From NCBI RefSeq assembly GCF_034347405.1, contig NZ_CP133778.1, forward strand, positions 124,001 through 188,000: a stretch of DNA of 64,000 nucleotides, written 5' to 3'. The notes under the pieces were generated by a model. It was not told the DNA's origin. It saw nothing but the letters and a program-made list of their open reading frames with translations, and did no database searches. The stretch's first letter is position 1, and each line of letters starts with the position of its first letter. Below are positions 58,872-64,000 of this stretch, one piece after another. The stretch is from Pseudomonas sp. CCC3.1. Lineage in GTDB: Bacteria > Pseudomonadota > Gammaproteobacteria > Pseudomonadales > Pseudomonadaceae. The translations under genes were made by a program, and so were the position numbers.

Positions 58872-61406
58872 ATGATTTCTTTGCCGATTGATGAAGTTTT
58901 ACCTGCGCTGCGCCTGGCCTTGCGCGAGCGCCACGAAGCGGTGCTCGAAGCACCGCCGGGCGCCGGTAAAACCACCCGAGTGCCGCTGGCCCTGTTAAAT
59001 GAGCCGTGGCTGGCCGGTCAACGCATTGTGATGCTTGAACCCAGGCGTCTGGCGGCACGTGCAGCCGCTGAGCGTTTGGCCAGCGAGCTGGGTGAAAAAG
59101 TCGGCGAAACAGTCGGTTATCGGATTCGACTCGACAGCAAAGTTGGGCCCAATACTCGCATCGAAGTAGTCACCGAAGGCATTTTGACCCGCCGCCTGCA
59201 GGAAGACCCAGCCTTGGAAGGCGTCGGGTTGCTGATTTTCGATGAATTCCATGAGCGTAGTCTGGATGCCGATCTGGCGTTGGCTTTGAGCCTCAATGGC
59301 CGTGAGCTGTTTCGTGATGAGCAGCCGCTGAAAATCCTGCTGATGTCGGCCACCCTTGAAGGTGAGCGGCTGGCCAGTTTGCTCGACGACGCGCCGGTGT
59401 TGCGCAGTGAAGGCCGCATGTACCCGGTGGCGATGCGCTGGGGGCGGCCATTCGTGTCGGGCGAATTTATCGAGCCGCGCGTGGTGCAAACGGTGCTCGA
59501 TGCAATCAGCGACGAAACAGGCAGCCTGCTGGTGTTCTTGCCCGGCCAGGCCGAGATCCGCCGTGTCAATCAACAGTTGGCTGATGCGCTGGGCCAACGC
59601 AGTGACATTTTGCTGTGCCCGTTGCATGGCGAACTGGATCTGGCCGCACAGCGCGCGGCCATCGAACCGGCCCCCAGCGGCACGCGCAAAGTGGTGCTGG
59701 CGACCAACATTGCCGAAACCAGCCTGACCATCGACGGCGTTCGCGTGGTGATCGACGCCGGTTTGGCGCGAGTCCCGCGTTTCGATCCGGGCAGTGGCAT
59801 GACCCGCCTCGATACCCAGCGCATCTCGCGGGCCAGCGCCACCCAACGGGCGGGCCGGGCCGGGCGACTGGAGCTCGGTGTGTGTTATCGGTTGTGGTCT
59901 GAAGACCAGCACGCGCAGTTGGCCGCGTATGGCAGCGCTGAAATCCTGCAGGCCGATCTGGCCGGGCTGGCCCTGCAACTGGCGCGTTGGGGCGTTACGC
60001 CTCAGCAACTGATCTGGCTCGATGTGCCGCCTGCCGCCAGTTATGCACAGGCCCAGCAGTTACTGGAACGCTTGGGCGCCCTGCGCGCACAGGCTGGCCA
60101 GGACTGGAAACTCACCCCCCACGGCGAAGCCATGGCGCAACTGCCGTCGCACCCGCGCATTGCCCATCTGCTGCTGCGCGGTCAGGATCTGGGTTTGGCA
60201 GACATGGCCTGTGACGTGGCGGCGCTGCTGGGCGAGCGTGATATTTTGCGCGGTGCCGGGGCCGATGTGCACAGCCGCCTGACTTTGCTCTCGGGAGAAA
60301 GCCGAGCGGCGCGAGGCGGGCAGGGCGGGGTTCAACGCGCCAAACAACTGGCCCGGCAATACAAGGGCTACTTGCGCGGCAAGCCGACACACGCGGTGGC
60401 CGACCCTGATCACCCGCGCTGGCTGGGCGCCTTGCTGGCGCTGGCCTATCCCGACCGCATCGCCCAGCAGCGCAAGCCGGGTGGCGCCGAGTATCGGCTT
60501 GCCAATGGTCGGGCTGCACTGTTCAGCGAGGTTGATGGGTTGATGAAACAGCCGTGGCTGGTCATCGCCGATTTGGGCAGTCGGCAAGGCCAGCGCGAAG
60601 AGCGCATCTACTTGGCGGCCGAGTTTGACCCCGCGTTGCTGGATGATGTGCTCAGTGAGCACGTCAGCATCGTCGACCAGCTGGATTGGGACGAGCGCGA
60701 AGGCGTGCTGCGCGCTGAGCGTCAACGCAAAGTCGGTGAGCTGGTGCTGAGCCGCGAGCCACTCACCGGCCTGAACGAAGCGGCGCGCACGCAGGCGTTG
60801 GTCAATCTGGTGCGGCGCAAGGGCCTGGAGTTACTACCCTGGACCCCCGAGCTGCGTCAGTGGCAGGCGCGGGTAGCGTTGCTGCGCCAGCTTGACGTGA
60901 AGGCTCAAGACCACAGTGAATGGCCGAACATCAGCGATGCCGCCTTGCTGGCAGGGTTGGAAGACTGGCTGGGGCCCTATCTGGGGCGTGTCTCGCGGCT
61001 TAGCCATTTTGCCAATCTCGACCTGTCGAGCATTGTGCATAACGTGCTGAAATGGCCCTTGCCCCAACGCCTTGATGAACTGGCCCCGCAGCACATCAAA
61101 GTGCCGTCGGGCTCCTCGGTGCGGCTGGACTACAGCGAACAGCCGCCGATCCTTGCGGTGCGTCTGCAAGAACTGTTCGGACTGGCCGATACCCCGCGTA
61201 TTGCGGGTGGGCGGCAAGTGGTCAAACTGCACCTGCTGTCGCCCGCCCGGCGCCCAGTGCAAGTCACACAAGACCTGGCCAACTTTTGGCGCAGCACCTA
61301 TGCCGAGGTGAAGAAGGACTTGAAAGGGCGCTACCCCAAACACTATTGGCCCGACGACCCGCTGGTGGCCGAAGCCACGGCGCGGATCAAGCCGCGCAAG
61401 ACATAA
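58872..61406 (+). CDS. hrpB: ATP-dependent helicase HrpB
   Basis: DEAH-box RNA-type helicase, 844 residues. The ATG at 58872 is used (GGAG about 7 bases upstream); the longer frame starting at 58824 adds an unrelated 16-residue leader. Motif I APPGAGKTTRVPL, motif II FDEFHERSLDADL, the RNA-binding SAT and motif VI RAGRAGR are all present, and the HrpB C-terminal domain is seen (SSVRLDYSEQPPILAVRLQELFG). Its physiological role is not settled in most bacteria. A REPIN follows. Confidence 0.96.
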   Translation: MISLPIDEVLPALRLALRERHEAVLEAPPGAGKTTRVPLALLNEPWLAGQRIVMLEPRRLAARAAAERLASELGEKVGETVGYRIRLDSKVGPNTRIEVVTEGILTRRLQEDPALEGVGLLIFDEFHERSLDADLALALSLNGRELFRDEQPLKILLMSATLEGERLASLLDDAPVLRSEGRMYPVAMRWGRPFVSGEFIEPRVVQTVLDAISDETGSLLVFLPGQAEIRRVNQQLADALGQRSDILLCPLHGELDLAAQRAAIEPAPSGTRKVVLATNIAETSLTIDGVRVVIDAGLARVPRFDPGSGMTRLDTQRISRASATQRAGRAGRLELGVCYRLWSEDQHAQLAAYGSAEILQADLAGLALQLARWGVTPQQLIWLDVPPAASYAQAQQLLERLGALRAQAGQDWKLTPHGEAMAQLPSHPRIAHLLLRGQDLGLADMACDVAALLGERDILRGAGADVHSRLTLLSGESRAARGGQGGVQRAKQLARQYKGYLRGKPTHAVADPDHPRWLGALLALAYPDRIAQQRKPGGAEYRLANGRAALFSEVDGLMKQPWLVIADLGSRQGQREERIYLAAEFDPALLDDVLSEHVSIVDQLDWDEREGVLRAERQRKVGELVLSREPLTGLNEAARTQALVNLVRRKGLELLPWTPELRQWQARVALLRQLDVKAQDHSEWPNISDAALLAGLEDWLGPYLGRVSRLSHFANLDLSSIVHNVLKWPLPQRLDELAPQHIKVPSGSSVRLDYSEQPPILAVRLQELFGLADTPRIAGGRQVVKLHLLSPARRPVQVTQDLANFWRSTYAEVKKDLKGRYPKHYWPDDPLVAEATARIKPRKT

Positions 61407-61443
61407 GGTATTGGGATAAGGTATTGGGGCTGGCACGAAACCC

Positions 61444-61591
61444 CGTAGCAGTTGCCGAGCTGAGCGAGGCTACGTCCGATTGCGCAGCGATCGTAAAACC
61501 TGAGAGCCCGGTTTGAATGAGGAACGGCGATAGCCTATTTACGACTGCTGCGCAGCCGGACGTAGCCTCGCTCAGCTCGGCAACTGCTACG
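61444..61591. repeat. REP doublet (REPIN), family A, copy 2
   Basis: Arms at 61444-61478 and 61557-61591 are perfect complements, with the same CGTAGCAGTTGCCGAGC outer end as the copy at 1432-1578. The central bases differ between copies (TGAG versus CTG before CGAGGC). The right arm holds the TAG stop of the convergent minus-strand gene. Confidence 0.88.
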
Positions 61592-62669
61592 GTGCCGGTA
61601 ACAAGAACCGTCCGACGACAGGCAGGTGATCGGAAATAGCCTGTGTGTCTTCCTGGCGTACATAGCCTTCAACGCGTTGCAATTTAGGGCTGTAGAACAG
61701 GTAGTCGAGGGTGCGATCAGGCCCTTCGACGTTTGCATTGTTCGGCACATGAGTCAGCCACAGTTCGCGGTCGATGCCGGTCGCTTCCGGGTTGCTGGGG
61801 AGCATCGGGTATTTCTCCCACAACAGATGCAGCTCACTGTCCGGCGAATAGCCCAAACGCAGCTCTGCCGGCAAGCGCAAAAACTGGCCAATCGGCAGCA
61901 GGTTGAAATTGCCACCAATGACCCACGGCGTCCCTTGGCTTTCATATTTGTCGACCACGGCAGCTGTCGCCTGCATTTGTCGGCGCAGATTGCTGTTGTT
62001 GAGGGTCGGTGCATCGAGCTGGGTATTGATGGCGACCAGTTGCCCGCCATCATTGAGTGGCAAGTAGCTGACCAACATTGCAGGCTTGGGTTGGAACTGA
62101 CGGCTGATCAGGTTGCTTTCGGCCACCGGCAGTTGCAGGCGCTCGGCATGCTCGATCTGAAAGCGGCTGAGGGTGACGATTTTTCGGCCCACGCTGCCAA
62201 AAATATGCCGGTCCGGGACGAAGTCCGCTTTCCAGGTAAAGGCCTCGGTGCTGCACGGATAAAGGTCGACCAGGCGCTCTTGCAGTAACACCAACTGGTT
62301 TTGATAGTCGCTGGACTTGGCTTCTTCATCGAGGTCTTGCAGCAGCAATAAGTCAGGCTGCTCATCGCGAATCACCCGCGCCACTTCGTCCAGGCTGAAG
62401 GCCATGTCTTCACGGGTTGGACGGTCATCCGGGCCGCTGCCATCAATCAGGTTGTACCAGAACACATAGCGCTTGCCGGCCAGGTATTGCACGTTCCAGG
62501 TCATGATTTTGATCGCTTGCCCGGCCACCAGCGTGGGGGCCGCGACCGGGCAACTGACGGCCAATACCTCTTTGGGCTCCGGGCGCCAAGTAATGCTGTA
62601 AATCAGGCCCGCCACAACCGCCGAGATCAGCAGCAAACCTAATACAGTGGGGCGCAGAATACGTGGCAT
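61587..62669 (-). CDS. Endonuclease/exonuclease/phosphatase-family protein
   Basis: A 360-residue protein with one N-terminal hydrophobic segment (TVLGLLLISAVVAGLIYSI), so it is probably membrane-anchored with its domain outside. The EEP fold has MTWNVQYL (first metal ligand), EQPDLLLLQDLDEEA, WVIGGNFNLLPIG and the terminal SDHLP. In the second-ligand position it is LQDLDEE where many have LQE, and in the fourth GNFN, where many have GDFN, so some catalytic residues differ. Substrate unknown: nucleic acid, lipid or phosphoester. Its stop is in a REP. Confidence 0.85.
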   Translation of the reverse strand: MPRILRPTVLGLLLISAVVAGLIYSITWRPEPKEVLAVSCPVAAPTLVAGQAIKIMTWNVQYLAGKRYVFWYNLIDGSGPDDRPTREDMAFSLDEVARVIRDEQPDLLLLQDLDEEAKSSDYQNQLVLLQERLVDLYPCSTEAFTWKADFVPDRHIFGSVGRKIVTLSRFQIEHAERLQLPVAESNLISRQFQPKPAMLVSYLPLNDGGQLVAINTQLDAPTLNNSNLRRQMQATAAVVDKYESQGTPWVIGGNFNLLPIGQFLRLPAELRLGYSPDSELHLLWEKYPMLPSNPEATGIDRELWLTHVPNNANVEGPDRTLDYLFYSPKLQRVEGYVRQEDTQAISDHLPVVGRFLLPAP

Positions 62670-62760
62670 GGGCTCAGCTTATGAGGGGGCTAGGGAATTG
62701 CCGAGCATACCTGACGGCCGTACGGCACCCCAAGGTTCTCCGCGTAGGAAGTTTTCCTAG

Positions 62761-63420
62761 TTATGAGTCGGACTTCTCGTTAATTAACATAAATAGTCGG
62801 AACAGGACGACGGAGAGAAACAATTGCAGAAAACTGTTGGCGCTCTCCAGTGCGATAGATATCAGCGCACTCTCATCTTTGGGCACCAGCGAAAAACTCA
62901 ACTCCTTGAGTACCATCAACGGTCCCATGACGGCCAGGATGCAGACAAAAATACGCCAGAAATGGCCTCGGCTCATCTTCAGGCTCGACTTGATCGCCAT
63001 CAGCGGCGGCTCGCGGCGCAGCACCAGGTTGTATTCCGAAAAGGCGAGCACGACTGTCAGATAAATACCGGGAGCAATGAACATCGAAAGCCCGAGCACA
63101 ATCAATAACGTGCTGATGGCCGCGAGCAAGGCGAACTTGGGCCACAGGCTGAGTGCTCGCGCCAGTACCTCTTGGTTGGTCGGGCTTTCACTTCGGCTGC
63201 GGGCATCAAGAAACAAAATCAGCGCCCCGGTGTACAACGGATACACCAGCAAACCGACAATCAGGCCGTAACCTTGCGAGGCGTCGGGCCCCACGGCGCT
63301 GTCGACGACGTACTGCAACACGGCTTCAAGAATCACCAGCGGCAAACACAGCGTTATGATCTGGCCCAGGTTGAGCCGGAAAAAATACAAGGAGTCACGA
63401 AGAACGGTGAGCGGATTCAT
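62761..63420 (-). CDS. YciC-like integral membrane protein
   Basis: A 219-residue inner-membrane protein with about five to six hydrophobic helices. N-terminal LYFFRLNLGQIITLCLPLVILE and the central FIAPGIYLTVVLAFSEYNLVLRREPPLMAIKSSLKMSRG match the UPF0259/YciC family. Function is unknown. Single gene, with a spacer of about 90 bases before the EEP gene on the same strand. Confidence 0.85.
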   Translation of the reverse strand: MNPLTVLRDSLYFFRLNLGQIITLCLPLVILEAVLQYVVDSAVGPDASQGYGLIVGLLVYPLYTGALILFLDARSRSESPTNQEVLARALSLWPKFALLAAISTLLIVLGLSMFIAPGIYLTVVLAFSEYNLVLRREPPLMAIKSSLKMSRGHFWRIFVCILAVMGPLMVLKELSFSLVPKDESALISIALESANSFLQLFLSVVLFRLFMLINEKSDS

Positions 63421-63595
63421 TGTTGGGTATCAGCTGTCAAAAAGCGGTGTGCCACTTTAACCGATGACACGCGATGCTGAGCAAATGTAAACGCTCGGTA
63501 AGGCCTGTTGAAACTTCTCGTAACGTCCCCATAACGTTTGAGTGCCTACTGTATTGCGCAGTGAGCAGGTTTTTCGACAATCGAACGAGGTCGTC

Positions 63596-64000
63596 ATGCA
63601 CAGCGAAGAGCAAACCCTGATTGATGGGCTATTTAGCCGGTTGCAGCAGGCTGAGAGAGAGGCGGCCCCGCGAGACGCTCAAGCGCAGGCGCTGATCAAC
63701 GAACACATCGCGCGCCAGCCTTTGGCGCCTTACTTCATGACCCAGGCAATTCTGGTGCAAGAAGCCGCCATCAAGCAGCTCGACCAGCAGAACAAACAAC
63801 TGCAAGCCGAACTGGAACACGCCCGCGCCGCAGCCGCGCCGGCACCTGCTGCTTCGGGAGGCAGCTTTTTGTCGAACATGTTCGGTGGCGGCACCCGCGC
63901 GCCAGCCCCGGCCCCCGCACAAACTTTCAGCGCCCCGCCAAGCTCGGGCGGCTGGCGCGATGGTCCTTCTGCACCACCGCCAGCCCCCGCGCCTGCGTAC
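63596..64000 (+). CDS. DUF2076-family protein, 3' end cut by window edge
   Basis: Open from the ATG at 63596 to the window end, at least 135 residues. The opening MHSEEQTLIDGLFSRLQQAE and the INEHIARQPLAPYFMTQAILVQEAAI stretch match DUF2076 proteins, which have a conserved N-terminal region, a coiled-coil (about residues 55-80) and a low-complexity Gly/Ala/Pro-rich part (about 85 on). Function is unknown and the remaining part, often cysteine-rich or metal-binding, is not visible. The spacer before it (63421-63595) shows no clear element. Confidence 0.8.
   Translation, partial: MHSEEQTLIDGLFSRLQQAEREAAPRDAQAQALINEHIARQPLAPYFMTQAILVQEAAIKQLDQQNKQLQAELEHARAAAAPAPAASGGSFLSNMFGGGTRAPAPAPAQTFSAPPSSGGWRDGPSAPPPAPAPAY

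Noticed and set aside
1..64000. Large overlapping frames on the opposite strand of core genes (for example opposite leuS, miaB, hemL and lnt)
   Set aside because: They are shadows from high GC content, with no family motifs or ribosome-binding sites.

Overview
The window is a piece of a Pseudomonas chromosome, probably from the P. fluorescens lineage. The evidence is the conserved gene blocks (proA-nadD-rsfS-rlmH-mrdA-rodA-mltB-rlpA-dacA-ybeD-lipB-lipA, leuS-lptE-holA, and ybeZ-ybeY-corC-lnt with miaB), the protein sequences themselves, and several classes of Pseudomonas-type REP palindromes in the spacers. Most of it is GC-rich core genome. I see no rRNA, tRNA, CRISPR array, insertion sequence or prophage.

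Layout. 1-3.9 kb: the end of an AcoR-like sigma-54 activator, then mpl, ubiX and a small lipoprotein. 3.9-12.2 kb: a visibly AT-rich accessory island with seven same-strand genes: PLP aminotransferase, D-2-hydroxyacid dehydrogenase-like protein, ATP-grasp ligase, PaaK-like adenylate-forming enzyme, ABC ATPase and two ABC-2 permeases. It is followed by a broken VOC/bleomycin-resistance-like gene. I read the island as an unassigned small-molecule (possibly amino-acid- or dipeptide-derived) biosynthesis and export cluster; it is the best candidate here for something undescribed. 12.3-18.7 kb: an NAD(P)-binding protein, a MORN-repeat/C13-type protease lipoprotein, lrgAB, a Lon-substrate-binding-domain protein, a DedA-PAP2 fusion and a 3-methyladenine DNA glycosylase.

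18.9-31.3 kb: a long plus-strand block for proline and NAD synthesis, ribosome factors, cell elongation (PBP2, RodA, MltB, RlpA, PBP5), lipoylation and LD-carboxypeptidase. 31.4-37.4 kb: a minus-strand block with a second MltB-type transglycosylase, arfA (with a hairpin inside its coding region), holA, lptE and leuS. 37.6-48.3 kb: an unrecognised small gene, a DUF218 protein, lnt, corC, ybeY, ybeZ, miaB, DUF1820, a Sel1 protein, hemL, thiE and thiD. 48.5-55.9 kb: a 7TM hybrid histidine kinase with a degenerate receiver, an AidB-like acyl-CoA dehydrogenase, amn, rluE, DUF2788 and an Lrp-type regulator. 56.0-64 kb: a likely structured small RNA, a DUF6515-like protein, a cation diffusion facilitator, a lipoprotein, hrpB, an EEP-family protein, a YciC-like protein and the start of a DUF2076 protein cut by the window edge.

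REP elements recur throughout. In five genes the TAG stop codon lies inside the outer end of a REP palindrome. Starts were moved from the longest open frame where a ribosome-binding site, signal peptide or family length argued for it.
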